In this document: positions 51,901 to 59,808 of the stretch, piece by piece | Layout: each line of letters begins with the position of its first letter | How positions within the stretch are numbered: position 1 is the stretch's first letter | From: Acinetobacter beijerinckii CIP 110307 | GTDB taxonomy: Bacteria > Pseudomonadota > Gammaproteobacteria > Pseudomonadales > Moraxellaceae | DNA: 64,000 nucleotides | Direction of reading: 5' to 3' | Assembly (NCBI RefSeq): GCF_000369005.1 | Contig: NZ_KB849764.1 | Coordinates: forward strand, 749,086-813,085 | Notes under the pieces: generated by a model | Seen by the model: only the letters and a program-made list of their open reading frames with translations | Told to the model about the DNA's origin: nothing | The model's database searches: none | Program-made: the position numbers and the translations under genes

Positions 51901-51932
51901 TCTCTCTTACGAGTAACCAACTTTTCGTTTTA

Positions 51933-51972
51933 ACGCATCTAAATCTGTAATCCTGTTTAGATGCGTCTTTTT
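51933..51972 (+). terminator. Long intrinsic terminator
   Basis: ACGCATCTAAA (51933-51943) pairs perfectly with TTTAGATGCGT (51956-51966), then a T run to 51972. Confidence 0.88.
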
Positions 51973-52605
51973 AAATTTATCCCCAATATTCATGATTAGT
52001 GATATCAGAAAAATCAATAAATTGATAATCTTATCTAAATAACTTCCCTTTTTTTTAATCTAAACTACATTTACCCTGTTAGAAATAGAGCTAAAAATGT
52101 AAAAATACAGAAAAAATGTGATAAAGAATGTATTTATTCATCTTTTTCAACTATAAAAATATGCTATTTTTTAACCAACCGATAAATCCAAATAATTGTA
52201 TTAGTTATCTTATTGACTCTTATTTATTTTATAAATATATTGATTTCGTATTTTTATGACATTTAAGACATAACTTTTTATCAAAAAAGTCACGTCATAT
52301 TTTGTATTTATTTTCTACAATACGATTGTTCTACAAATACGTTAGAATGCAAAATTGAAGATAGACTCTTGGGGTTAAATGAATAGCTAAAATCATCATT
52401 ATTAACATTTTTAAATGGACTTATGATGTTTTCAATTATTCAAAATATATTTAGTCTAAAAGCAATTTTTAAGAAGATTTGCTATAAAGAGATTGTTGGA
52501 AAATTCAAGTTTCTAATTTTCTAGCAATAAACTGTTTGTAGTCATTTCATAGGATCTGAGAGTTGTTTTTTGCAACTCCGTGCAACAAGCATAGGAAATA
52601 AGTAA
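51973..52605. other. 633-base AT-rich region upstream of the MarR gene
   Basis: No gene stands out; a 33-codon frame near 52422 has no ribosome-binding site. TTCTACAA is repeated directly near 52313 and 52329, and TAGAAT follows near 52345. A 5' hairpin lies at 52560-52578. The length suggests a complex promoter or transferred AT-rich DNA, but no coding remnant is visible. Confidence 0.45.
52560..52578 (+). promoter_or_regulatory. 5' UTR hairpin before the MarR gene
   Basis: GAGTTG (52560-52565) pairs with CAACTC (52573-52578) around TTTTTTG. It lies just before the ribosome-binding site (TAGGAAATAAGTAA) and has no U tract after it. Confidence 0.35.
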
Positions 52606-53070
52606 ATGCCTAAAAAATATGCGCGTTTTTTACCTACAGCCGAATCATTTAACTTAGAAGACTTCCCATATTACTGGATTTCTCAAGTAAATGCTCAGTA
52701 CGTTCAAAACATCGATAACGTGCTAAAAAAATATGGTTTAGACAATTCTCGCCGTCGTATTTTAATTGCTTTGAATGTAAAACCCCATGCAAGTGTTTCT
52801 GAACTCTCAGACATGGTCATTTCAAAAATGTCGACTACAACTAAAATTGTTTATCGTTTAAAAGACGAAGGATATATTGAAACCTATTCATGTAAAGAAG
52901 ATGGTCGTATTACTCGCGTTTTTCTTACCGACAAAGGTACAGAAATGATTACCAAAATCAACGATCTTACTTCTGTCATTTTAGAGCAATCATTTGATGG
53001 CTTGACCCCTTTGCAAATTGAAAAAACCATGGAAATTTTACGACATATGTTTAAAAACTTAGCGCGTTAA
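52606..53070 (+). CDS. MarR-family transcriptional regulator
   Basis: A 154-residue winged-helix regulator. ASVSELSDMVISKMSTTTKIVYRLKDEGYIETYSCKEDGRITRVFLTDKG at about 63-113 is the recognition helix and wing (DxRxxxVxLTxKG). N- and C-terminal helices form the dimer. The target and ligand are unknown; no divergent gene is adjacent. A weak AGGA site lies 10 bases upstream. The gene is preceded by an unusually long AT-rich region. Confidence 0.92.
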   Translation: MPKKYARFLPTAESFNLEDFPYYWISQVNAQYVQNIDNVLKKYGLDNSRRRILIALNVKPHASVSELSDMVISKMSTTTKIVYRLKDEGYIETYSCKEDGRITRVFLTDKGTEMITKINDLTSVILEQSFDGLTPLQIEKTMEILRHMFKNLAR

Positions 53071-53084
53071 TTTCAGTTGAAAAT

Positions 53085-53106
53085 GCTCCAAAAAATGGAG
53101 CTTTTT
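53085..53106 (+). terminator. Intrinsic terminator of the MarR gene
   Basis: GCTCCA (53085-53090) pairs with TGGAGC (53096-53101), followed by five T. Confidence 0.82.
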
Positions 53107-53117
53107 CATATAAACTT

Positions 53118-53786
53118 TCAAAAATCCTCAAAGATATTTAATTGTGGTGTGTCTTTTTTTAATTTGATTTTCGGTACATGCGAACACTCATATTCGTCCA
53201 CAGGAAAACCTTGCATAAATTTTTTCAACTGTTCAGGTTGACTTATACTGAGCCATTCATCTAAACGGTCATGTGGAATAATTACAACAGATCGCTTCAC
53301 ATCGCCAGGTTCATGGAAATCTTTCATCATTGCATGATCAATTGCATCGAGTGTTAGCATTGCAGCAGAACGAATAATTTGATTATCTAGTTTTCTAATT
53401 TCATATAGCGCAGCGATATAAAAAGCATGCTGATCTTGTCTTCTCACTCCCCATCTTTGTGGTTTAAGGTCAATATACTTACTCTCATAAAACTCAGAAA
53501 CTGGAATAACACCAAATTTACATTTATAAGCTGCTTCTTGAAAACTTGGTTTCTGAAAAATAGTTTCATGCCTAGCATTGTAAGTATGTTTTGCAATACT
53601 CGTATCTTCCGCCCATTTAGGGATTAGACCAAAAAGCACTACACGCCACTCTAAGCCAAATTCAGATTTAAATAACAGCGGTGCTTTATAACCAGGATAT
53701 ATTTCATCCACATATTCAAACGGAATATCTGGTAGTCCAAGTTGTTTCACTTGCTCACTCGTGATTGGTTTGAAATTGGCACACAT
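53118..53786 (-). CDS. SOS response-associated peptidase family protein (SRAP/YedK/HMCES-like)
   Basis: A 222-residue SRAP-domain protein that covalently shields abasic sites in single-stranded DNA. The catalytic Cys2 is present after Met1, which must be removed. TYNARHET near residue 68 holds the conserved Asn, SEFYE near 97 the Glu, and DFHEPGDVKRSVVII near 160 the His. The motifs are slightly atypical (NARHET where NARAET is common; HEPGDVKR where HDRMPVIL is common), so it belongs to a divergent branch. It is convergent with the MarR gene. Confidence 0.88.
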   Translation of the reverse strand: MCANFKPITSEQVKQLGLPDIPFEYVDEIYPGYKAPLLFKSEFGLEWRVVLFGLIPKWAEDTSIAKHTYNARHETIFQKPSFQEAAYKCKFGVIPVSEFYESKYIDLKPQRWGVRRQDQHAFYIAALYEIRKLDNQIIRSAAMLTLDAIDHAMMKDFHEPGDVKRSVVIIPHDRLDEWLSISQPEQLKKFMQGFPVDEYECSHVPKIKLKKDTPQLNIFEDF

Positions 53787-53896
53787 TTATGATTTAACTT
53801 TTATCTTCAGAAAAAGACGATTGAACATAAGTTTAACAACCTACGCTCAATAAATAAAACATGTAAGCTTTCTGCTACATTCAATGCACTTTATAG

Positions 53897-53913
53897 CCAT
53901 ACAAAATATATGG
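53897..53913. promoter_or_regulatory. Dyad CCATA-N7-TATGG in the TetR-family gene promoter
   Basis: A 5+5 inverted repeat lies just before the extended -10 of the TetR-family gene, where a -35 would be. It is a possible operator for autorepression, but the arms are short. Confidence 0.35.
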
Positions 53914-53917
53914 TTTT

Positions 53918-53926
53918 TGCTATAAT
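53918..53926 (+). promoter_or_regulatory. Extended -10 promoter of the TetR-family gene
   Basis: TGCTATAAT is a perfect extended -10, 30 bases before the ATG at 53957. The -35 region (CATACA) is poor, as is usual for extended -10 promoters. Confidence 0.6.
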
Positions 53927-53956
53927 AAATCATTACCAACACACCAATTGAATGTA

Positions 53957-54598
53957 ATGACTGATATTTGTTATCCATCCTGTGAACAACCCATAACCCG
54001 TCGTGGTCAAGAAAGAAGACTTGCACTATTACTCTGTGCAACTGACTTGTTTCTTGAGAAAGGTTATGATGCTGTTTCACTAGACGATATTGTCAATCAT
54101 GCTGGTGGTTCCAAGACTTCAATTTACAAATATTTTGGAAATAAAGAAGGTTTATTTACAGCGATTTGTGATTATCGAAGAGAGGTCTTTTTTAACGGTG
54201 TTTGCGTACCCTATGATCCTGAGTCTGTGAGTTTAAAACATTATTTAAGCAATACACTTCAACGTTTTTATCAACACATTATCAAAGCAGATAATATTGC
54301 ATTCATGCGCATGTTTACTGAACAAACCCAAAAAGATGTTCAGTTAGCAAATTATTTTTACGATAAATGTGCTTTGAATATTCAAAACACCATTTCATCT
54401 GCGCTTGAGCAAGCACATGTAAATAATCAAATTTTTTGCACTCAGCCGCTTTTTTCTGCCACCATGTATTTTGGAATATTAAGGGATGTTGAATGGCGCA
54501 TTCTGATGGGACTTAACGTTTGTGAGAATGATAAAGAAGTATATGATTATATTGATTATTGCGTAGAGTTGTTTTTAAAAGCTCATCAAAAAGTCTAA
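53957..54598 (+). CDS. TetR-family transcriptional regulator
   Basis: A 213-residue regulator. The N-terminal HTH (LLLCATDLFLEKGYDAVSLDDIVNHAGGSKTSIYKYFGNKEGLFTAI at about 25-70) is classic TetR. The C-terminal ligand domain with FMRMFTEQTQKD and ILRDVEWRILMG resembles the TetR_C_7/AefR-like type. The start at ATG 53957 is preferred to the TTG at 53948. The binding target is unknown; argF lies downstream in the same direction but has its own promoter. Confidence 0.9.
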   Translation: MTDICYPSCEQPITRRGQERRLALLLCATDLFLEKGYDAVSLDDIVNHAGGSKTSIYKYFGNKEGLFTAICDYRREVFFNGVCVPYDPESVSLKHYLSNTLQRFYQHIIKADNIAFMRMFTEQTQKDVQLANYFYDKCALNIQNTISSALEQAHVNNQIFCTQPLFSATMYFGILRDVEWRILMGLNVCENDKEVYDYIDYCVELFLKAHQKV

Positions 54599-54603
54599 TT
54601 CTT

Positions 54604-54631
54604 TTGCTTTTTCTTAGTCGTGTAGTATAGT
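54604..54631 (+). promoter_or_regulatory. Predicted argF promoter
   Basis: TTGCTT (54604-54609) and TATAGT (54626-54631) are 16 bases apart. Transcription would start near 54638, giving a 74-base leader. Confidence 0.5.
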
Positions 54632-54711
54632 ACTCAATTCGTTTTTTCTTCACCACCCATTATACAGCAGTTAATTATTGTTTTTATTCAATAATTATTG
54701 TGGGAGTAATT

Positions 54712-55632
54712 ATGGCGCTTCGTCATTTCCTAACTTTACGTGACCTTTCATCTCTAGAATTGCAACGCATTCTTGACCGCGCTCAAGAACTTAAACGTAT
54801 GCAACATAGCAATACGGTATATCAACCTTTTGTTGGTAAAGTCTTAGGAATGATCTTTGAAAAATCGAGTACCCGTACTCGTATTTCTTTTGAAGCTGGG
54901 ATTTGTCAATTTGGTGGTAGTGCTATCTTTTTATCTCCACGTGACACTCAATTAGGTCGTGGAGAACCCATCGAAGATTCAGCACGTGTTATATCAAGTA
55001 TGCTTGATATAGTCATGATTCGTACCTTTGGCCATGACATCGTTGAACGTTTTGCATCGTACTCAAAAGTTCCGCTTATTAATGGGCTTACAGACGATCA
55101 TCATCCTTGCCAACTACTTGCAGACCTACAAACATTCCAAGAACATCGTGGCAGTATTGCAGGTAAGACGGTTGCATGGATTGGTGACGGCAACAATATG
55201 TGTAATTCATATATTGAAGCAGCTCATATGATGGGTTTCAAACTTAAAATTGGCTCTCCTGAAGGTTATGAACCTAAACCTGAATTTCTAGCTGAATTTG
55301 CTGACTGTGTAGAAGTCTTTAACAATGCTGAAGATGCAGCTGTAAATGCTGATTTAATTGTCACTGATGTCTGGGCAAGCATGGGACAAGAAGAAGAACA
55401 GAAATTACGTGAAAAAGCTTTTGCAGATTTCCAAGTAAATGAAAAATTAATGGATTTAGCACATCCTGATTGTCTATTTATGCATTGTTTACCTGCACAT
55501 CGTGGTGAAGAAATTTCTGAACACATGCTTGACCACAAAAATGCGGTCGTATGGGATGAAGCTGAAAATCGTCTGCATGCACAAAAAGCATTGATGGAAT
55601 TCCTACTCAATGAAAATATGAAAAAAGATTAA
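54712..55632 (+). CDS. argF: Ornithine carbamoyltransferase
   Basis: A 306-residue enzyme forming citrulline from ornithine and carbamoyl phosphate in arginine synthesis. The carbamoyl-phosphate loop STRTR is at residues 53-57; HPCQLLADL near 130 and [10 protein letters not shown] near 264 complete the site. GGGAGTAATT precedes the ATG at 54712; the GTG at 54700 is closer to the promoter and less likely. A UUCG-loop terminator follows. Confidence 0.95.
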   Translation: MALRHFLTLRDLSSLELQRILDRAQELKRMQHSNTVYQPFVGKVLGMIFEKSSTRTRISFEAGICQFGGSAIFLSPRDTQLGRGEPIEDSARVISSMLDIVMIRTFGHDIVERFASYSKVPLINGLTDDHHPCQLLADLQTFQEHRGSIAGKTVAWIGDGNNMCNSYIEAAHMMGFKLKIGSPEGYEPKPEFLAEFADCVEVFNNAEDAAVNADLIVTDVWASMGQEEEQKLREKAFADFQVNEKLMDLAHPDCLFMHCLPAHRGEEISEHMLDHKNAVVWDEAENRLHAQKALMEFLLNENMKKD

Positions 55633-55640
55633 TCCATATC

Positions 55641-55667
55641 AACAGCATCTTCGGATGCTGTTTTTTT
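55641..55667 (+). terminator. Intrinsic terminator of argF with UUCG loop
   Basis: AACAGCATC (55641-55649) and GATGCTGTT (55654-55662) pair around TTCG, followed by T residues. Confidence 0.92.
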
Positions 55668-55773
55668 ACCTCTTATAAATTGAACGCTTTAATAAAAACA
55701 CTTATAGTAAGTTAAGCCTTTTAGAATAAGTTTCTCATTATACGAGAACCTCACTCATTGAACAGCGGACGTT

Positions 55774-56298
55774 ATGACTACACTTGAACAAGTTTTATCT
55801 CAAATACCAAGCTTTTCTTTAGTACATGAACATTTGTTTAGTTCAGCTCAACCAAATGCTGAGCAGTTAAAACAGATTAAAGAATATGGTTGCAGTACTG
55901 TTATTAACTTAGCGACTAGTAAATCGGAAAACTATTTAAATAACCAAGATCAAATTTGTTTAGATTTAGGATTAAATTACATTCATATCCCGATAGATTG
56001 GGATGTTCCATGTTCTGAACAGTGTTTATTGGTTTTAGATTTAATTGATCATATTGTTCAAAATGAAATTGTTTGGTTACATTGTGCTAAAAACATGCGT
56101 GTTAGTAGTTTGATGTATTTATATCGACAGTTTTATATGAATATTGATATGCCAACCGCCCAAGAAATTTTACATCAAATTTGGGAACCGAATGAGACTT
56201 GGACTGGTTTAATTCACAGCATTACTTTACAACTTCAAGGTCGCAAAGCAACGCAAGAATTACAATTATCGCTTATAAATGCCGATCATTTTGCATGA
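55774..56298 (+). CDS. Protein tyrosine phosphatase-like protein with unusual P-loop
   Basis: A 174-residue protein of the dual-specificity phosphatase-like (DUF442/BLH-like) fold. LFSSAQPNAEQLKQIKEYGCSTVINLAT near residue 22 matches the family entry, and the loop reads WLHCAKNMRVSSL near 107-119. The spacing is Cys-x4-Arg, one residue shorter than the usual Cys-x5-Arg. It may be a variant phosphatase or an inactive binding protein. Its 3' end overlaps the convergent ispF gene by 13 bases. No partner kinase is adjacent. Confidence 0.8.
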   Translation: MTTLEQVLSQIPSFSLVHEHLFSSAQPNAEQLKQIKEYGCSTVINLATSKSENYLNNQDQICLDLGLNYIHIPIDWDVPCSEQCLLVLDLIDHIVQNEIVWLHCAKNMRVSSLMYLYRQFYMNIDMPTAQEILHQIWEPNETWTGLIHSITLQLQGRKATQELQLSLINADHFA

Positions 56299-56777
56299 TG
56301 AGAGATTAAAACCGTCGCTGTTGCCAAGATACCTTCTTGACGACCAGTAAAACCTAATTTTTCTGTCGTTGTCGCTTTGATACTGATTTGAGTGACATCA
56401 ACATCTAGAACATCAGCAATACTTTGACGCATTTCTAGATTATGTTTAGCAAGTTTAGGACGCTCACAAGCTACGGTAATATCGGCATTATTCAGTTGAT
56501 AACCTCGATCTATAATAAGCTGATATACATGTTTAAGTAATAGACGACTATCTGCACCTTTATATTCTGGGTCAGTATCGGGGAAATGTTGTCCAATATC
56601 CCCCAACGCGAGCGCACCAAGCAATGCATCACACAATGCATGCAACACTACATCACCGTCTGAATGTGCTTTGAGACCTTGTGTGTGAGGAATTTGAACA
56701 CCTGCTAAAGTAACAAAATTTCCTTCTTCAAAAGCATGTACATCGATCCCTTGTCCAACACGAATTTGAGCAACCAT
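56286..56777 (-). CDS. ispF: 2-C-methyl-D-erythritol 2,4-cyclodiphosphate synthase
   Basis: A 163-residue trimeric zinc enzyme of the MEP isoprenoid pathway. GQGIDVHAF at residues 8-16 holds Asp12 and His14 for zinc, and SDGDVVLHALCDALLGALALGDIGQHFPDTD near residue 38 the third ligand. KATTTEKLGFTGR near 134 closes the cytidine pocket. AAGGAAAAATTAT precedes the ATG. It overlaps the phosphatase-like gene at the 3' end. Confidence 0.96.
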   Translation of the reverse strand: MVAQIRVGQGIDVHAFEEGNFVTLAGVQIPHTQGLKAHSDGDVVLHALCDALLGALALGDIGQHFPDTDPEYKGADSRLLLKHVYQLIIDRGYQLNNADITVACERPKLAKHNLEMRQSIADVLDVDVTQISIKATTTEKLGFTGRQEGILATATVLISHHAK

Positions 56778-56876
56778 ATAATTTTTCCTTTTACAATATA
56801 CTGAACAAATCTTGTATTCTGGCTTTCAATTTCGCTATAGTACGTTGAGCAAATTTGACTGAAAGTATAAGTGATT

Positions 56877-57524
56877 ATGCTGTTTAACACTGTAAAAAAT
56901 CAATTAAAGAAATCTAGTTACATCATTACATTGGGTTGTATTTGCTCAACATTTACCTACGCAGAATCTATTGACTGTGTAAGTAACAATGTTGATCTAA
57001 ATAAAATATGCTCAAAACAATATAGTGAACAACGCCAGAAGTTGAACACTAAGTTTTTAACAGCCTATCTTGTGACAGATGCGCCTACACAATTACTGCA
57101 TGACACTCAAAAGCTTTGGATAAAACAAATTTCACAATGCAAAAGTAAAGCATGTTTTCAGCAGCAATTTGATGTTCGTTTAGATGATTTAAACTTTTAT
57201 ACATCCATGAATCAAACATTGACCCAACATTATTTAAAATATGAACAAGGAAAAATTGCGAAACAGCCTGTTCATTTAAAAATCCATCAACTTGATAAAG
57301 ATAAGCTCAAGATTGAAGGTGTGGCATATCGCAATACAAACAATCGCCTAGAAACTCAGATACTCTCATTACTTGCTTATAGTACGCCCGATCAAAAGAA
57401 TCAAATCGTAGATAACGAAAAAAAATGCCAATATCAATTTGACTATCAAAAGGCATTATTAATCGTCAGAAGCGAACAGAAAGGTTGTAATCGTTTTACG
57501 GGTATTTATCGTTTGTATGATTAG
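56877..57524 (+). CDS. Secreted protein, LprI/DUF1311-like N-terminal half, function unknown
   Basis: A 215-residue exported protein. A signal peptide ends near TYAES (about residue 29). The first half has paired Cys (CVSNN, NKICSKQY, CKSKACFQQQF) and LHDTQKLWIKQISQCKSK, resembling the LprI/DUF1311 helical repeat with L..AQ..W...R...C. The second half (LKIEGVAYRNTNN...) is beta-like. I assign no function. The ATG at 56877 is preferred over the GTG at 56871. A terminator follows. Confidence 0.7.
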   Translation: MLFNTVKNQLKKSSYIITLGCICSTFTYAESIDCVSNNVDLNKICSKQYSEQRQKLNTKFLTAYLVTDAPTQLLHDTQKLWIKQISQCKSKACFQQQFDVRLDDLNFYTSMNQTLTQHYLKYEQGKIAKQPVHLKIHQLDKDKLKIEGVAYRNTNNRLETQILSLLAYSTPDQKNQIVDNEKKCQYQFDYQKALLIVRSEQKGCNRFTGIYRLYD

Positions 57525-57530
57525 TCTGTT

Positions 57531-57562
57531 AAAAGAAGCCGATTTAAACATCGGCTTCTTTT
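57531..57562. terminator. Bidirectional intrinsic terminator
   Basis: AAAAGAAGCCGAT (57531-57543) pairs perfectly with ATCGGCTTCTTTT (57550-57562), between two convergent genes. Confidence 0.92.
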
Positions 57563-57565
57563 AAT

Positions 57566-58810
57566 TTAAGTCGGGAATTTTTGAGAAATTTCTTGGCTAA
57601 TAACAACTGCTGTTGCGGCAGATAAAGTCCAGCCTAAATGCCCATGACCTGTATTGTAAAATACTCGTGAATGTTTACCTTGCTTCACTACTGGTAACAT
57701 ATTTGGCATCATTGGACGTAAGCCAGCCCAAGGCACGACATGCTCAGTAGAAATATCAAAGTTTTGATTAACCCAATTAACAAGAGGCTGAATTCGATCT
57801 GCACGGATATCACGGTTATAACCATTAAACTCAGCCGTACCCGCCACGCGAAATCGATCTGCTCCAAGTCTAGAAGTTACAATTTTTGCACTCTCATCTA
57901 GCAAACTAACCCAAGGTGCATTTTTTACACTTTGTTCATCTTTGAGTTGTACTGTAATCGAATAGCCTTTAACTGGATAAACATTAACGCTATCACCCAA
58001 CATATCAGCTAATTGATAACTCCCCACGCCACCACATACTAAAATTAGGTCGGCTTCAATAATAGTTTGCTCTTGAGATTCAGAATGCATATTTTCAGAA
58101 CTGTTTTTGCATTGAATGATGACTTTATCTTGTTCACATTTCACATCAACAACATCCAGCCCGAAACGATATTTAACCCCATAAGCCTCGGTTCTTTCTG
58201 CTAAACCAACAGAATATTTGTGAATATCTCCTGTGGCATCGCCAGCAGTGTAGTAGCCACCGTAATACTCCCCTGTTAAATTGGGCTCTATCGCTTTCAT
58301 TTCCTCAGGTGTTATAGCATTACGTTCAAGTTTCCCTTCAACCAGAACATCATTAACTTTTTTAGCAATTTCAAAGTCTTCTTTAGTGTGATACATATGC
58401 AAAATACCACGCTTTTCTAGATCAAAAGAAATACCTTCTTTATCTGCAACTTCAAACAATCGCTGTCTTGCTAATAAAGCCAAACGAACTGTTTCAATAG
58501 TGTTGGCTTTGTAGTTTTTAATATGGGTCAAAAACTCAACGAGCCAACGATATTTGTGCATACTAAAAGATGGATTGAGCAATAATGGTGCATCTTTTTT
58601 GCCCATCCATTTCATACCTTTTAGCACAGTCGCTTTTTGATTCCAGACTTCAGCATTACAGGCAGATAATTGACCACCATTTGCAAATGATGTTTCCATT
58701 GCTGGAAATAAATGGCGATCAATAACGGTGACTTGATAACCCAATTTAATTAATTCATACGCAGATGTTACACCTGTAATCCCCGCACCAATAACAACAA
58801 CATGTGGCAT
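57566..58810 (-). CDS. dadA: FAD-dependent D-amino acid dehydrogenase-like protein
   Basis: A 414-residue flavoprotein of the DadA/glycine oxidase family. The dinucleotide fold begins HVVVIGAGITGVTSAYEL (GxGxxG at residues 7-12), and NTGHGHLGWTLSAA near 380 is the C-terminal FAD/quinone motif. DadA oxidises D-amino acids at the membrane, giving electrons to the quinone pool. A tandem glycine riboswitch upstream suggests glycine or a glycine-derived D-amino acid is the physiological substrate. GGGAGTTGCT precedes the ATG at 58810; the longer frame to 58861 begins inside the riboswitch and is rejected. Confidence 0.9.
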   Translation of the reverse strand: MPHVVVIGAGITGVTSAYELIKLGYQVTVIDRHLFPAMETSFANGGQLSACNAEVWNQKATVLKGMKWMGKKDAPLLLNPSFSMHKYRWLVEFLTHIKNYKANTIETVRLALLARQRLFEVADKEGISFDLEKRGILHMYHTKEDFEIAKKVNDVLVEGKLERNAITPEEMKAIEPNLTGEYYGGYYTAGDATGDIHKYSVGLAERTEAYGVKYRFGLDVVDVKCEQDKVIIQCKNSSENMHSESQEQTIIEADLILVCGGVGSYQLADMLGDSVNVYPVKGYSITVQLKDEQSVKNAPWVSLLDESAKIVTSRLGADRFRVAGTAEFNGYNRDIRADRIQPLVNWVNQNFDISTEHVVPWAGLRPMMPNMLPVVKQGKHSRVFYNTGHGHLGWTLSAATAVVISQEISQKFPT

Positions 58811-58820
58811 AGCAACTCCC

Positions 58821-58839
58821 TGAAATGCATAACATTTCA
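58821..58839 (-). promoter_or_regulatory. Hairpin between the glycine riboswitch and dadA
   Basis: On the minus strand TGAAATG (58839-58833) pairs with CATTTCA (58827-58821). It directly precedes the GGGAG ribosome-binding site (58820-58816). It may form part of a translational expression platform; no U-rich terminator is seen here. Confidence 0.5.
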
Positions 58840-58854
58840 TAAGCATAGCCCCAT

Positions 58855-59066
58855 CTGTCATGGTACCTGAGAGTTTCGGCAGATGATTACCAATTAATCA
58901 TTTAGCCTTCCCCTTCGGTGAGTGTTTCATGTAGAAAAAATATTGTATATTTCTACAAATTAAGCACTGCTCTCCAGATTGTATTTCTATTATTACAGTC
59001 CTTCTGCCTGAGAGTTTCCGGGGTCGTTGCTCCTTCGGCGAGTTCATTGAAGAACTTCTCTCCCGC
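58855..59066 (-). ncRNA. Tandem glycine riboswitch (two gcvT-type aptamers)
   Basis: On the minus strand the first aptamer (59066-58996) opens GCGGGAGAG, continues with CGCCGAAGGAGCAA and closes with AACTCTCAGGCA. The second (58976-58856) opens GGAGAGCAGTGC, continues with CACCGAAGGGGAAGG and closes with AACTCTCAGGTACC. The repeated GGAGAG...CCGAAGG...ACTCTCAGG is the glycine riboswitch consensus. The variable arm of the second aptamer is a long hairpin with TGTAGAAA pairing TTTCTACA. It lies 45 bases before dadA on the same strand. Confidence 0.95.
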
Positions 59067-59073
59067 AATAATA

Positions 59074-59079
59074 ATTATA
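59074..59079 (-). promoter_or_regulatory. -10 element upstream of the glycine riboswitch
   Basis: On the minus strand TATAAT (59079-59074) would start transcription at about 59067, just where aptamer 1 begins. The -35 is weak (GGCATA). Confidence 0.5.
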
Positions 59080-59181
59080 TCCCTACAAGCAATATATATG
59101 CCGCCTAATATTACGAACACTAAATTCTTGTAACTGTTTGTAGAGCAAGACGCATCTAACTTTAACACTAATCAGCCAATA

Positions 59182-59206
59182 AAAAGCAGACTTCATGTCT
59201 GCTTTT
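59182..59206. terminator. Intrinsic terminator of the small leftward gene
   Basis: AAAAGCAGAC (59182-59191) and GTCTGCTTTT (59197-59206) pair perfectly. It stops transcription of the gene ending at 59212 before it reaches the dadA riboswitch. Confidence 0.88.
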
Positions 59207-59211
59207 AAAAA

Positions 59212-59703
59212 TTAAAATTTACATTGCAAAATTTGTTCTGAAAGTTTGCCTTTCCATAATTCTCTCAGTGTTGGTAAATAGAACTTTTCTCCTATCATCA
59301 CCAACTCAGCATCTATTAGGGCATGGATCTCATGCATTAAGATATAATCCAACGCAATTAACGAAAATTGAGGATGTTTTTGCGAAACTTGCTTACGTTT
59401 AATTTGAGCTTTTTTCACCAATTCATTTGCAAAGTTTTTATCTTTATACGTGGTGATTGCACTTAGACGTAGCTCAATGATCCCCCAACCTTCTAATAAC
59501 TTTTTAAAAACGTCAAAGTCTTTAGAAGTTGCTTCCCAAGTCACATTTTCCAAATTATTGTCATCAGGTAATACTGGCAATAAGAGATCTGCTGTACTAG
59601 GAAATATTTTCTTTAAATTCAATAAAAATTTAACAGGATTTTCATTTGGAAGATCAGCAAACTGGATATTGGTTTTGGTGTCTGTCAAATAAATATTGAG
59701 CAT
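59212..59703 (-). CDS. Hypothetical soluble protein
   Basis: A 163-residue protein without signal peptide or recognised domain. It reads like a helical alpha/beta protein (LLEGWGIIELRLSAITTYKDKNFANELVKKAQIKRK; ALDYILMHEIHALIDAELVMIGEKFYLPTLRELWKGKL). MHEIHALIDAE includes HExH but lacks a full HExxH zinc motif. The start at 59703 was chosen over 59751 because the extra N-terminus is Cys-rich and atypical; the ribosome-binding site is weak for both. It is transcribed toward its own terminator. Confidence 0.65.
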   Translation of the reverse strand: MLNIYLTDTKTNIQFADLPNENPVKFLLNLKKIFPSTADLLLPVLPDDNNLENVTWEATSKDFDVFKKLLEGWGIIELRLSAITTYKDKNFANELVKKAQIKRKQVSQKHPQFSLIALDYILMHEIHALIDAELVMIGEKFYLPTLRELWKGKLSEQILQCKF

Positions 59704-59808
59704 AATGAAACAACAATCAGGTAAATCAAAAGCGTATTGTACGCAGTTCACTTTATAAAAACTACTTATAAAATCCCTCTTATTAAAGAAGGATTTTTAC
59801 ATTTATAT

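Noticed and set aside
52422..52523. 33-codon frame in the MarR upstream region
   Set aside because: No ribosome-binding site and AT-rich composition; probably chance.
56705..56890. Short minus-strand frame over the ispF start
   Set aside because: It overlaps ispF in another frame and has no homologous features.
58811..58861. N-terminal extension of dadA to 58861
   Set aside because: It would start inside the second glycine aptamer, while the ATG at 58810 has GGGAG and matches the family start.
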